From OCS116 sp051531935 (GTDB taxonomy: Bacteria > Pseudomonadota > Alphaproteobacteria > Rhizobiales > OSC116), in contig JAOPTR010000018.1 of the NCBI GenBank assembly GCA_051531935.1, positions 62,001 through 126,000 of the forward strand: a DNA stretch of 64,000 nt, read 5' to 3'. The number at the start of each line of letters is the position of its first letter. Position 1 is the stretch's first letter. Positions 17,803 through 26,994 of this stretch are shown piece after piece. The position numbers and the translations under genes were made by a program. The notes under the pieces were generated by a model that did no database searches, had not been told where the DNA came from, and worked only from the letters and a program-made list of their open reading frames with translations.

Positions 17803-18141
17803 TTATTGTTCGTTAATTGAGTAAGGGATGCCCTTATCGTCTAGCAAGCTACGGATTTCACCAGTTTCGAACATGTCGCGCAGAATATCGGCACCACCAA
17901 TGAACTCGCCTTTAATGTAGACTTGCGGAATTGTAGGCCAGTCTGAATAGGCTTTAATGCCTTCGCGAATGTCATCATTTTCTAATACATTTACATCGGT
18001 ATAGTCGATGTTTAAATAGCCTAGAATTTGTGTCACAAGACCAGAAAAACCACATTGCGGAAAATCTTTTGTGCCTTTCATAAACAACACAACATCATTA
18101 GATTTTACGGCGTTTTCGATATAAGTTTGAGCTTCACTCAT
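17803..18141 (-). CDS. grxD: Monothiol glutaredoxin, Grx4 family
   Basis: Cytoplasmic glutaredoxin that carries a bridging [2Fe-2S] cluster and acts with BolA in iron-sulfur trafficking. The 112-residue protein has the monothiol active site C-G-F-S at residues 30-33, the W-P-T-I-P-Q-V-Y glutathione-binding segment and G-G-A-D near the end. It lies 17 bases downstream of the bolA gene on the same strand, the standard pairing. It is the last gene of the purL-bolA-grxD run. Confidence 0.95.
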   Translation of the reverse strand: MSEAQTYIENAVKSNDVVLFMKGTKDFPQCGFSGLVTQILGYLNIDYTDVNVLENDDIREGIKAYSDWPTIPQVYIKGEFIGGADILRDMFETGEIRSLLDDKGIPYSINEQ

Positions 18142-18158
18142 GATATTTTCCTTCGATA

Positions 18159-18395
18159 TTAAGATTCGGGTGTTTCGGTTTGTAAAGACAGGGCGTGCAG
18201 CACTGTGCCCATATTGCCTTTAAGAGCTTTGTAAACCAACTGATGTTGGCTCACGCGGCTTTTGCCGATAAATTCTTTAGAGATGATTCTTGCCATATAA
18301 TGATCGCCATCGCCTGCCATATCGGTAATGGTGACCACAGCATCTGGAAGTGCCGCTACAATCATGTCTTCAATTTCTTTAGCTTCCATCGCCAT
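18159..18395 (-). CDS. bolA: BolA family protein
   Basis: A 78-residue BolA-fold protein that partners with monothiol glutaredoxin in [2Fe-2S] cluster sensing and transfer. The F-I-G-K-S-R-V-x-x-H-Q-x-V-Y motif of the DNA- or cluster-binding surface is present, with the conserved His. A G-A-G-G-T Shine-Dalgarno sequence precedes ATG 18395. It is located between purL and grxD, 29 bases after purL, as in Hyphomicrobiales genomes. Confidence 0.92.
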   Translation of the reverse strand: MAMEAKEIEDMIVAALPDAVVTITDMAGDGDHYMARIISKEFIGKSRVSQHQLVYKALKGNMGTVLHALSLQTETPES

Positions 18396-18424
18396 AGATA
18401 TATACCTCGTTGTTTTTCTCTATC

Positions 18425-20629
18425 TTAGTTCTGATTCATGAAGTTTGGCAACCATTCTTCATGGGTTTTTTTGAGTTTAGATACAGATATAGGTCTTGTT
18501 TCATCAATTGTAAGGCGTGAGCCGATCACAGTTCCGAGAAGGCGCATTGTGATGCCTTGCTCATTTGCCTGTTTTAGGATGGTGGCAACACCGCCCGGTG
18601 GCACTGTGAGAATATAACGGCCTTGATCTTCGCCAAATAGCGCAGCATGTTCTGGAATGCTGACATCTGACATTTTAATGTCTGCACCGAGGCCAGAAGC
18701 CATTGCCATTTCGGCAACTGCAACATAGAGGCCGCCATCAGAAACGTCATGCACAGCGTTTACGCTGCCATCATGGATGAGGCCACGAACAAAGTTGCCG
18801 TTTTTAAGTTCGGCCTCAAGATCGACCTTAGGGGCTTGACCTAGGCTTTTGCCGAGCATGATTTCGGTGTAAGTTGAACAGCCTAGATGGCCTTCTTCTT
18901 TACCGATGAGCAAGATGTTATCACCATCATTTTTGAAAGCGTAAGTCATCATATTATCAATGTTATCTAGCAAGCCAACACCGCCAATGGCAGGAGTTGG
19001 CAAAATGCCTGTGCCGCTGGTTTCGTTATAAAGTGAAACATTGCCAGAAACCACAGGGTAATCGAGTGTTTTACAGGCTTCAATCATGCCTTCGATTGTG
19101 CCGACAAATTGACCCATAATTTCGGGGCGTTCTGGGTTGCCGAAATTCATGCAATCGGTAATTGCCAATGGCTGTGCGCCAACGGCTGTAATGTTACGCC
19201 AAGTTTCGGCCACGGCTTGTTTGCCACCTTCGACAGGATCGGCATAGACATAACGCGGGGTTACATCGGTGGAAATTGCCAGTGCTTTATTGGTATCGTG
19301 TACACGCACCACAGCGGCATCGCCACCTGGACGTTGGATGGTATCACCCATCACCATATGGTCATATTGCTCCCAAACCCATTTGCGTGAGCAATGGTTA
19401 GGTGAGCCGATCATTTTTAACAATGTATCGGTTACTGAAGCTGGGACAGGGACATCATCGGCCGTTAAGGCTTTTGGTGCTTTGGTTTTAACCCATGGGC
19501 GTTCATATTCTGGTGCGTCATCAGCTAGTGGACCAACGGGAATGTCGACCACTGTTTCATCATTATGAGTGATGATGAGGCGGTCTGTATCGGTTGTGAT
19601 GCCAATAACCGCAAAATCTAAGCCCCATTTAACGAAAATGGCTTCGGCTTCGGCCTCACGGCCCGGCTTAAGCACCATAAGCATACGCTCTTGGCTTTCG
19701 GATAACAGCATTTCATAGGCTGTCATATTTTCTTCGCGTTGTGGCACATTATCTAAATTCATATCGAAGCCAACATTGCCTTTATCGGCCATTTCGACTG
19801 ATGAAGATGTGAGGCCAGCGGCACCCATATCTTGAATGGCGATGATGCAATCGGTTTGCATAAGTTCTAGGCAGGCTTCGAGCAGTAATTTTTCAGTAAA
19901 CGGGTCGCCAACTTGTACGGTAGGGCGTTTTTCTTCTGAATTTTCATCGAATTCGGCTGAGGCCATTGTGGCGCCATGAATGCCATCACGGCCTGTTTTT
20001 GAGCCTACATAAACAACTGGATTACCCACGCCTGCGGCGGCTGAATAGAAAATTTTATCGGCATCGGCAAGGCCAACACACATTGCATTTACAAGGTTAT
20101 TGGTATTGTAGCTTGCATCAAAATGCAGCTCGCCACCGACAGTGGGAACGCCCATGCAGTTACCATAACCGCCAACACCTTCGACCACGCCATTGACCAA
20201 GCGTTTGGTTTTTTTGTTTTCTGGTTCGCCAAAACGTAATGCGTTCATATTGGCAATGGGGCGTGCGCCCATTGTGAATACATCGCGCATAATGCCGCCA
20301 ACGCCTGTTGCCGCGCCTTGATAAGGCTCGATGAAAGACGGATGATTATGGCTTTCCATTTTAAACACAACGGCTTGATTGTCGCCAATGTCAATGATGC
20401 CTGCATTTTCGCCAGGGCCACAAATGACGCATTCGCCTGTTGTTGGTAGTTTTTTAAGCCAGAATTTTGAAGATTTGTAAGAGCAATGCTCTGACCACAT
20501 GACTGAAAAAATGCCCAATTCGGTGATGTTTGGCGCGCGGTCTAAGCGCTTAACAATGACTTCATATTCATCAGTGCTGAGGCCATGTTCTTTAACCACT
20601 TCTGGTGTGATAATGTCGTTATATATCAT
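18425..20629 (-). CDS. purL: Phosphoribosylformylglycinamidine synthase subunit PurL
   Basis: Catalytic subunit of the fourth purine step, converting FGAR to FGAM with ATP and ammonia supplied by PurQ. The 734-residue size is that of the small PurL type that needs separate PurQ and PurS. The ATP-site segment W-S-E-H-C-S-Y-K-S-S, the M-E-S-H-N-H-P motif and the repeated AIRS-type domains with G-G-D-A and D-V-S-D-G-G-L are present. It follows purQ by nine bases in a purC-purS-purQ-purL-bolA-grxD unit on the minus strand. Confidence 0.97.
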   Translation of the reverse strand: MIYNDIITPEVVKEHGLSTDEYEVIVKRLDRAPNITELGIFSVMWSEHCSYKSSKFWLKKLPTTGECVICGPGENAGIIDIGDNQAVVFKMESHNHPSFIEPYQGAATGVGGIMRDVFTMGARPIANMNALRFGEPENKKTKRLVNGVVEGVGGYGNCMGVPTVGGELHFDASYNTNNLVNAMCVGLADADKIFYSAAAGVGNPVVYVGSKTGRDGIHGATMASAEFDENSEEKRPTVQVGDPFTEKLLLEACLELMQTDCIIAIQDMGAAGLTSSSVEMADKGNVGFDMNLDNVPQREENMTAYEMLLSESQERMLMVLKPGREAEAEAIFVKWGLDFAVIGITTDTDRLIITHNDETVVDIPVGPLADDAPEYERPWVKTKAPKALTADDVPVPASVTDTLLKMIGSPNHCSRKWVWEQYDHMVMGDTIQRPGGDAAVVRVHDTNKALAISTDVTPRYVYADPVEGGKQAVAETWRNITAVGAQPLAITDCMNFGNPERPEIMGQFVGTIEGMIEACKTLDYPVVSGNVSLYNETSGTGILPTPAIGGVGLLDNIDNMMTYAFKNDGDNILLIGKEEGHLGCSTYTEIMLGKSLGQAPKVDLEAELKNGNFVRGLIHDGSVNAVHDVSDGGLYVAVAEMAMASGLGADIKMSDVSIPEHAALFGEDQGRYILTVPPGGVATILKQANEQGITMRLLGTVIGSRLTIDETRPISVSKLKKTHEEWLPNFMNQN

Positions 20630-20638
20630 GGTATTACC

Positions 20639-21328
20639 CTATGCTAAGCTGTCTACAAGGCTATTGAAAAGATGTGCGCCGTCGGTGCCGCCTAAAATGG
20701 CTTGGTCTAACCGTTCGGGATGCGGCATCATGCCTAATATGTTTTTGCTGTCGTTATAAATGCCAGCAATATTACGTTGAGAGCCATTGATGTTGGCTTC
20801 CTCGGTAATTTCGCCTTGCTCAGTTGCGTAGCGGAACGCCACTTGGCCATTGCCTTCGAGCATATTTAGCGTTTCATCATCGGCAAAATAATTGCCATCG
20901 TGATGTGCAACAGGGTAGCGAATGACCGCGCCTTCGCTGTATTTTTTGGTGAAAATAGTTTCGTTATTTTCGACACGAAGGCTGACATCTTTACAGATGA
21001 ATTTAAGCCCTGCATTGCGAGTGAGGGCACCCGGCAATAGACCTGCTTCGATTAGGATTTGGAAACCATTACAGATGCCCAAAATAGGTGTGCCTTTATT
21101 GGCGGCTGCGATGACAGCTTGCATGATGCGGCTTTTGGCTGAAATAGCCCCGCAACGCAGATAATCACCATATGAAAAACCACCAGGAAGGACGATAAGA
21201 TCGGATTTTGGGATTTCGCTATCGCCATGCCAAACCATATTTGCAGGTTTGCCTGTGGCGCGTTGGAGGCTCATTTGCACGTCTCTATCGCAATTAGACC
21301 CCGGAAAAACAATTACACTTGCTTGCAT
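20639..21328 (-). CDS. purQ: Phosphoribosylformylglycinamidine synthase subunit PurQ (glutaminase)
   Basis: Class I glutamine amidotransferase that makes ammonia for PurL. The 229-residue protein has the oxyanion loop P-G-G-F-S-Y-G-D, the nucleophile motif G-I-C-N-G-F-Q and the His/Glu pair in M-M-P-H-P-E-R. It forms a complex with PurL and PurS in the cytoplasm and lies between their genes, ten bases after purS. Confidence 0.97.
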   Translation of the reverse strand: MQASVIVFPGSNCDRDVQMSLQRATGKPANMVWHGDSEIPKSDLIVLPGGFSYGDYLRCGAISAKSRIMQAVIAAANKGTPILGICNGFQILIEAGLLPGALTRNAGLKFICKDVSLRVENNETIFTKKYSEGAVIRYPVAHHDGNYFADDETLNMLEGNGQVAFRYATEQGEITEEANINGSQRNIAGIYNDSKNILGMMPHPERLDQAILGGTDGAHLFNSLVDSLA

Positions 21329-21338
21329 GGGTTTAGCC

Positions 21339-21581
21339 TCAGTCTAGTAGTTCGATTGAATAATTTTCCATCACCATATTGGCGAGTAGCTTTTCACTCA
21401 TATCTGTGAGTTGAGCAGTGGCTTTGGCTTTATCAGTTTCGGCAATTTCGATTTCGAAAATTTTGCCTTGTTGAACTTTTTGAATGCCTTCAAAGCCTAA
21501 TTCATCGAATGTATGTTGAATGGCTTTGCCTTGCGGGTCTAATACGCCAGTTTTTAGAGTGACGGTGATGCGTGCTTTCAT
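21339..21581 (-). CDS. purS: Phosphoribosylformylglycinamidine synthase subunit PurS
   Basis: An 80-residue small subunit that bridges PurQ and PurL and helps channel ammonia. The N-terminal strand V-T-L-K-x-G-V-L-D-P-Q-G-K-A-I and the G-K-x-F-E-I motif are typical. It lies between purC and purQ with short gaps, so it is part of the operon. Confidence 0.94.
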   Translation of the reverse strand: MKARITVTLKTGVLDPQGKAIQHTFDELGFEGIQKVQQGKIFEIEIAETDKAKATAQLTDMSEKLLANMVMENYSIELLD

Positions 21582-21612
21582 GGGGTTACTTCCAATTTTT
21601 GGGTTGCATGAA

Positions 21613-22404
21613 TTATTTAACTAATGTTGGTTTGTCTGATTTGGGTGCTTCGTCATCATCTTCGATAACTTCGCCATTTTCATTTAATATACCAAGACGG
21701 CGGGCGACTTCTTGATAAGCATCGACCAAGCCACCAAGATTTTGGCGGAAGCGATCTTTATCGAGTTTTTCGCCTGTTTTAATGTCCCATAAACGGCAAT
21801 TATCGGGGCTGAATTCATCGGCCAAAAGAATACGCACGTTGCCATTTTCAAAATGACGGCCAAATTCTAGTTTGAAATCGACAAGTTGAATGCCAACAGC
21901 GCGGAATAAGCCTGTTAGGAAATCATTCACACGCAATGCAGTTGCCACCATATCTTCTAATTCAGATGATGTTGCCCATTCGAACGCCGTGATATGCTCA
22001 TCGGTAACCATCGGGTCATTTAGGGCATCATCTTTATAATAATATTCGATGATGGAGCGGCTTAATTTTTTGCCATCTTCCATGCCTAATTTTTTAGCTA
22101 AAGAGCCTGCGATTACATTACGTACCACAACTTCTAGCGGGATGATTTCTACTTTTTTAATGAGCTGCTCGCGCATATTTAAGCGTTTGATGAAATGAGT
22201 GGCAACGCCAATATCTTCCATCGCTAAAAATATATATTCGGTAATGCGGTTGTTTAAAACGCCTTTACCATCAATAACCTCATGGCGTTCGCCATTAAAT
22301 GCGGTGGCATCATCTTTAAAATGTTGAATGATTGTGCCAGCTGTGGGGCCTTCATAAAGGACTTTGGCTTTGCCTTCGTGAATTTTGCGACGGTTCTTAA
22401 TCAT
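21613..22404 (-). CDS. purC: Phosphoribosylaminoimidazole-succinocarboxamide synthase (SAICAR synthase)
   Basis: Ligase that joins aspartate to CAIR in purine synthesis. The 263-residue protein shows the N-terminal E-G-K-A-K-V-L-Y-E-G motif, the V-V-R-N-V-I-A-G-S-L core motif and the D-F-K-L-E-F-G metal-site motif. A short charged C-terminal tail (E-D-D-D-E-A-P-K) follows. It is the first gene of the pur operon, with G-G-A-G-A-T ahead of the ATG. The intergenic region upstream (22405-22673) separates it from the divergent ATP synthase zeta gene. Confidence 0.96.
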   Translation of the reverse strand: MIKNRRKIHEGKAKVLYEGPTAGTIIQHFKDDATAFNGERHEVIDGKGVLNNRITEYIFLAMEDIGVATHFIKRLNMREQLIKKVEIIPLEVVVRNVIAGSLAKKLGMEDGKKLSRSIIEYYYKDDALNDPMVTDEHITAFEWATSSELEDMVATALRVNDFLTGLFRAVGIQLVDFKLEFGRHFENGNVRILLADEFSPDNCRLWDIKTGEKLDKDRFRQNLGGLVDAYQEVARRLGILNENGEVIEDDDEAPKSDKPTLVK

Positions 22405-22673
22405 CTACGATCTCCATAGGGGGAATTTCACCACCAAAAATGTATGGACAGATGGGCTTTCTATATACTGATTTTCTGGCTTTTCAAACCTGATTGTTCA
22501 TCTTTTGTTAATCTAGTGTTAAAATGATTAATCGCAGCCAAGATTTGGGTATAAGTTTGGCTATTTTCTAAGATATTGTGACTATTTTTGCCTTTGATCA
22601 TTGATTTTTAACGCTACAGGTTCTATTTGAATTATAGACATGGTTTTAGATGATTGATTCTGGAGGATTAATA

Positions 22674-22997
22674 ATGGCTGACAATTTTAACGATCGCGAA
22701 AAAGCATTTGAAAATAAATTTGCTCATGATGCTGAAATGAAATTCAAAATTTTAGCACGTAGAGACAAATTATTTGGTTTGTGGGTTGCAGAGATTTTAG
22801 AAAAAACAGGTGCAGATGCTGATGCTTATGCAAAAGAAGTGATTATTTCTGATTTAGAAGAAGCAGGCGATGCCGACATTTTGCGCAAAGTGATTGGCGA
22901 TTTGGATGCGGCTAACCATTTAATACCTGAAGCTGATTTGGTTGAGAAACTAGCTGAATTTTTGGTTGAAGCAGAAAGCCAATTGGCTGCTGGATAA
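22674..22997 (+). CDS. ATP synthase zeta subunit (DUF1476 family)
   Basis: A 107-residue alpha-helical protein. In alphaproteobacteria the DUF1476 family is the zeta subunit, which can block F1-ATPase rotation to prevent ATP waste. Here the N-terminus M-x-x-F-N-D-R-E-K-A-F-E-N-K-F matches the inhibitory region, followed by K-F-K-I-L-A-R-R-D-K-L-x-G-L-W. I chose ATG 22674 because a strong T-G-G-A-G-G-A lies ahead of it; an upstream in-frame start at 22650 is unlikely. The position next to the purine genes and purB fits Hyphomicrobiales. Confidence 0.9.
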   Translation: MADNFNDREKAFENKFAHDAEMKFKILARRDKLFGLWVAEILEKTGADADAYAKEVIISDLEEAGDADILRKVIGDLDAANHLIPEADLVEKLAEFLVEAESQLAAG

Positions 22998-23020
22998 TAA
23001 TTCTTAAATTCTAGACATTA

Positions 23021-23056
23021 AAAAAGCCCCGCACCATAATTGATGCGGGGCTTTTT
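23021..23056. terminator. Bidirectional terminator between the zeta-subunit gene and purB
   Basis: A 13-bp perfect stem (23021-23033 with 23044-23056) with AAAAA and TTTTT ends lies between two converging genes. Confidence 0.87.
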
Positions 23057-23075
23057 GTTTGTTATGTTTAGATTC

Positions 23076-24371
23076 TTATTCGCCAAATACACGGGCAAAA
23101 ATAACATCTACATTTTTAGTGTGATAATCGAGATTGAATAGAGATTCAATTTCGGCATCAGATAATGCTTTGGTTACATCTTTATCGGCTTTTAACAATG
23201 TAAGGAAATCGCCTTCGCCGCGCCATACTGGCATGGCATTACGTTGAACAAGGCGGTACGAATCTTCACGAGATACACCAGCTTGAGTGAGTGCCAACAA
23301 TACACGTTGTGAATGAATAAGGCCGCCCAATTTGTTCATATTGTCCATCATGTTTTCTGGATAAACCAACAATTTTTCGATGACCATTGCCATGCGGTGC
23401 AATGAGAAATCTAGAGTTACTGTTGTATCGGGGCCAATTTGGCGTTCGACTGATGAATGTGAAATATCGCGTTCATGCCATAGGGCTACATTTTCCATTG
23501 CTGGAGTGACTGCCATACGGATAAGGCGGGCTTGGCCTGTTAGGTTTTCTGTTAAGATTGGGTTGCGTTTATGCGGCATTGCGCTTGAACCCTTTTGATC
23601 TTTAGAGAAAAACTCTTCGACTTCTAGCACTTCGGTACGTTGTAGATGGCGAATTTCGACAGCTAGGCGCTCGATAGATGAACCGATGACACCCAAAGTG
23701 GCGAAATACATAGCGTGGCGATCACGCGGGATAACTTGTGTTGAAATTGGTTCGAACTCTAAACCCAAAGCTTTGGCAACATGTTCTTCTACCGCAGGGT
23801 CGATATTTGCGAATGTACCAACAGCACCTGAAATGGCGCAAGTTGCGATTTCTTTACGCGCAGCCAATAGGCGTTCTTTGTTACGGCTCATTTCGGCAAA
23901 GGCTTGAGCCATTTTAAGGCCAAAAGTAACAGGTTCGGCATGGATAGCATGGCTACGGCCGACACATACTGTGTCTTTATGCTCGTAAGCGATTTTCTTA
24001 AGGGCAGCTAGCAAGCGGTCTAGGCCAACCATTAATAGGTCGGTGGCTTTTACAAGTTGAACACTAAAGCAAGTGTCTAAAACATCTGAACTGGTCATTC
24101 CTTGATGCACAAAACGGGCATCATCGCCAATATATTCGGCTAGGTTTGTAAGGAAGGCAATGACATCATGTTTAACGGCAGCTTCGATTTCATCAATTTT
24201 TGCGACGTCGAAAGCGCCTTTTTCCCACACTGTTTTGGCAGCAGATTTTGGAATGACACCGAGTTCGGCTTGTGCATCACATGCGTGAGCTTCGATTTCG
24301 AACCAAATTTGGAATTTAGCTTCAGGTGACCAAATGGCGGCCATTTCGGGACGGGTGTAACGAGGAATCAT
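23076..24371 (-). CDS. purB: Adenylosuccinate lyase
   Basis: Homotetrameric lyase that acts twice in purine synthesis, splitting SAICAR to AICAR and adenylosuccinate to AMP. The 431-residue protein has the fumarase-superfamily signature G-S-S-A-M-P-H-K-R-N-P near residue 260 and the T-S-S-D-V-L-D-T segment at the active site. Length and N-terminus (I-P-R-Y-T-R-P-E-M) fit the family. It converges on the zeta-subunit gene, with a shared terminator between them. Confidence 0.97.
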   Translation of the reverse strand: MIPRYTRPEMAAIWSPEAKFQIWFEIEAHACDAQAELGVIPKSAAKTVWEKGAFDVAKIDEIEAAVKHDVIAFLTNLAEYIGDDARFVHQGMTSSDVLDTCFSVQLVKATDLLMVGLDRLLAALKKIAYEHKDTVCVGRSHAIHAEPVTFGLKMAQAFAEMSRNKERLLAARKEIATCAISGAVGTFANIDPAVEEHVAKALGLEFEPISTQVIPRDRHAMYFATLGVIGSSIERLAVEIRHLQRTEVLEVEEFFSKDQKGSSAMPHKRNPILTENLTGQARLIRMAVTPAMENVALWHERDISHSSVERQIGPDTTVTLDFSLHRMAMVIEKLLVYPENMMDNMNKLGGLIHSQRVLLALTQAGVSREDSYRLVQRNAMPVWRGEGDFLTLLKADKDVTKALSDAEIESLFNLDYHTKNVDVIFARVFGE

Positions 24372-24445
24372 AATAAAACCTTATGAGAGGGTGATTGTGC
24401 ACAGTTAATGCCGACTATTTAGCAGCATTGCAATTAAAAGACAAC

Positions 24446-24931
24446 CTAGTCTTGACCCTGCTGTGAATTGTTGGTTTTGAGGGCAAGAATGAAGCTGCCC
24501 AAAGTGAGTATGCAGGTGAGGTAAAAAGGGGTTTTGGGACTAAAGACCGCATAAATATAGCCTTTGCCTAACAATGCCCAACCTTGTAAATAAATTTGGT
24601 TGATTAGAGGCACGCGGAACCATGTGAGATCGGCCAATGTTGTGACGGTGGCGAAGGCAGTGATGAGGGTTAAAAAATAAAATATTGGAAAAGCCAGCAA
24701 GAAAACGACCTTCCAACTGTTCTTATGCAATTTGCGGAATATAAAATAATGCAGAATGAGTATACAAATAAAGGCACAGAGTATTGTGCCGCCACATAAT
24801 AATAGACTGGTTAGCAAAATATGGTTTGTAAGATATTCGGTTAAAAACGTAGAAAAGCACGCAAAAATAGCCAAAAACAGTGCAGTTTTTGTGGCATGGC
24901 TCGGAATGCTAGAGATTATTTTTTGCAACAT
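24446..24931 (-). CDS. Hypothetical four-helix membrane protein
   Basis: A 161-residue hydrophobic protein with four predicted membrane helices (about residues 15-32, 38-66, 75-98 and 128-150). I do not recognise a family. It starts four bases after the stop of the secreted DUF2259-like gene on the same strand, so the two are probably co-transcribed. No catalytic motif is visible. Confidence 0.55.
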   Translation of the reverse strand: MLQKIISSIPSHATKTALFLAIFACFSTFLTEYLTNHILLTSLLLCGGTILCAFICILILHYFIFRKLHKNSWKVVFLLAFPIFYFLTLITAFATVTTLADLTWFRVPLINQIYLQGWALLGKGYIYAVFSPKTPFYLTCILTLGSFILALKTNNSQQGQD

Positions 24932-24935
24932 ATAT

Positions 24936-25661
24936 TCACTTGTTGATATAAAATGGTGTGACCATAAAGCGCCGATCTAGGCCTTCCCAACCGTAGCTCA
25001 TGACATTAACGAAAGTCATAAACACGACGTCACCATTTGTGGCTTCGAAGAAGTGGATTTCGGAAATTGAATAATCTAAAGCACATCCACGGCTAGTGGG
25101 CAAGCTATTGTCTGCATAATTTCGGGTGATGCCTTGGTTGGACAATGACGTAAGCGCTAGATTGAAAATTTTGGTGTCTGGTGCATATGATTTGCATTTT
25201 TCGTTTTCAAAATTACGCATGGTGAGTTTGAGGTTATAGCGATCATATGAAGGGGCATCTGGAAATACGCCAAAATTGATGTTATTTCGATCGGTGACCT
25301 CTTGAGTGATGGGGTTAGATGCCACTGTGAAACCGTGCAAGGTTGTGCCGAGCCGTTTTATAATGGGGGTGGCTTCAACAACTGCTTTGATGCGTGCTTG
25401 CGACAGGGTGATGTTATCGTCCTTAATCAATATACGGATTGGATCTTGTACCCATGTATTTTTGATGGTGTCGATGAAGAAGATTTCGGAAAAAGGCAGG
25501 CCTGAGGCATCGCCAACGCCATATTGTTCGAATGCGAAATACTTGCCATCTGGCGAAAAGCCTATGATGCGGCTAAGTGCGGCATCGCGTGCCTGTGCTG
25601 CATTTGCCAAGCTGACAATGAAAACGGAAATTAGAAGAAGCGGTTTTAAGAATTTAAACAT
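24936..25661 (-). CDS. Secreted DUF2259-like protein
   Basis: About 241 residues with a signal peptide (F-L-K-P-L-L-L-I-S-V-F-I-V-S-L-A-N-A, cleavage after A-N-A or A-Q-A). The mature part opens with I-G-F-S-P-D-G-K-Y-F-A-F-E-Q-Y-G, the beta-propeller-like segment typical of the DUF2259 secreted family that sits near purB in related genomes. Function is unknown. I chose ATG 25661 so that the signal peptide starts the protein; an in-frame GTG at 25676 is possible. Confidence 0.65.
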   Translation of the reverse strand: MFKFLKPLLLISVFIVSLANAAQARDAALSRIIGFSPDGKYFAFEQYGVGDASGLPFSEIFFIDTIKNTWVQDPIRILIKDDNITLSQARIKAVVEATPIIKRLGTTLHGFTVASNPITQEVTDRNNINFGVFPDAPSYDRYNLKLTMRNFENEKCKSYAPDTKIFNLALTSLSNQGITRNYADNSLPTSRGCALDYSISEIHFFEATNGDVVFMTFVNVMSYGWEGLDRRFMVTPFYINK

Positions 25662-25680
25662 AAGATATTGTGCCACTTAA

Positions 25681-26013
25681 TTATTGATTCGTCACGTCAT
25701 CAGATTCATCTTTTGATAGAAAATCGGTCAATTTATCATGTTCGTAACCAGAAAAGCTTACATAACCAACGGGGACTTTGCAATTGATCGCATTGATAAT
25801 TTGAAACGCACCTGTTTGGCCAAATTCGCCACATAATTCGATGACTTCTATGCCATCTTTGACCATTTTTTTAGCAACAATTGCTGCACTTTCAATGGTT
25901 TCTGCGCAAATAACAGTGCTTGAAAACTGTTTGGATTCTATTGTGGCGTTATGGATTGGCGGGATATATCCTTCGCCCAATATGATGTAACCGTATTTTG
26001 TTAATTTTGGCAT
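25681..26013 (-). CDS. DUF6506-like small protein
   Basis: A 110-residue soluble protein. It shows Y-G-Y-I-I-L-G-E-G-Y near the start, then V-I-E-L-C-G-E-F-G-Q-T-G and V-P-V-G-Y-V-S-F, the pattern I associate with the DUF6506 family. Function is unknown. It ends about 20 bases before the DUF2259-like gene and starts 22 bases after the LysR gene on the same strand, so all may be read together. Confidence 0.55.
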   Translation of the reverse strand: MPKLTKYGYIILGEGYIPPIHNATIESKQFSSTVICAETIESAAIVAKKMVKDGIEVIELCGEFGQTGAFQIINAINCKVPVGYVSFSGYEHDKLTDFLSKDESDDVTNQ

Positions 26014-26035
26014 GTTTGTAACCTATTTTGCTTAC

Positions 26036-26902
26036 TCAATTTATAAGTGAGTTTTTGGCAATTTCCAACAAAATTGCGGGTTCGGTTGAATTGTGCGTTA
26101 ACAAGGTGATTTGCCTTTGCGGTAAATTGATGCCGAAATCTGAAATAGGGGTGATGTGCAAGTGGCTAAAATGCTTATGAAGCCCATACCATTCGGGCAA
26201 AATGGCAATGCCTAGGCCTTCATCAACTAGTTCTGTGATGGTTTCTAGCGAATCTAGCTCGCAGAGGATTTGTTTTTTGGCATTTAGGGAGTTTACAGAT
26301 TCGTAAACACGGCTGCCGCCCCAACTGGTTTTATCATATGCGATAAAAGCAGATTGCTCTAATTGGGTTTTGAGTGGGGCATCGCTTGGATATTTGCTGA
26401 CGAGCACCAGTTGTTGATGCGCTAAAATGGTTGTATTTATGGCCTTCGGTAATTTGAAATGCGGCTCGGTGGTGATGGCAGCATCAATTTTTCGTTCTGC
26501 AAGTAAATTATATAATTGATTAGAATCGCCAGGTTTAATGAGTAATTCGGCATTGGGGGCTTGGGTTTTAAACTCTCTGATAATCTTGGGCATATAGCTT
26601 GTGAGGGCGGTGGTGATGCAGCCAATGTGGAAGGTTGCCGAAAGGCCCGACGCATCTGCATCAGCATGTAAATGTTTGGATTGGGTGATGATGTCTTTGG
26701 CACGAGGTAGTAAATTTAGGCAGGCAAGAGTGGGAGTGGCGGCATGGGCGCTGCGCGATAATAATTGCGTATTTAACAGAGATTCTAGGGTTTTAATGCG
26801 GCCACTGAGTGCCGCCGCTGTTATGCCTTGTTGGCGAGCTGCTGCTGCGATAGAGCCAGTTTCGACGGTGGCGATGAGACTCTCTAAAAATCTTGTATCC
26901 AT
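26036..26902 (-). CDS. LysR-family transcriptional regulator
   Basis: A 288-residue regulator. The N-terminal winged helix-turn-helix (F-L-E-S-L-I-A-T-V-E-T-G-S-I-A-A-A-A-R) and a dimerisation helix come first, then a periplasmic-binding-like effector domain from about residue 90. It is divergent from the VOC-EamA-phosphoesterase operon across a 92-base AT-rich gap. By LysR convention that operon is the likely target; the inducer cannot be predicted. Confidence 0.88.
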   Translation of the reverse strand: MDTRFLESLIATVETGSIAAAARQQGITAAALSGRIKTLESLLNTQLLSRSAHAATPTLACLNLLPRAKDIITQSKHLHADADASGLSATFHIGCITTALTSYMPKIIREFKTQAPNAELLIKPGDSNQLYNLLAERKIDAAITTEPHFKLPKAINTTILAHQQLVLVSKYPSDAPLKTQLEQSAFIAYDKTSWGGSRVYESVNSLNAKKQILCELDSLETITELVDEGLGIAILPEWYGLHKHFSHLHITPISDFGINLPQRQITLLTHNSTEPAILLEIAKNSLIN

Positions 26903-26994
26903 AGATTTAACCTATGCTCAGAATTGAAATTAAACATTATTAATTGTGAAGATTATCGTATAAATTAACAAAATAAAAGCAAAAAGGAATGTTT

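Noticed and set aside
22508..22522. TTAA-N7-TTAA box upstream of purC and the zeta-subunit gene as a CtrA site
   Set aside because: It lacks the TTAACC extension, and such boxes are expected several times by chance in a 64-kb AT-rich window.
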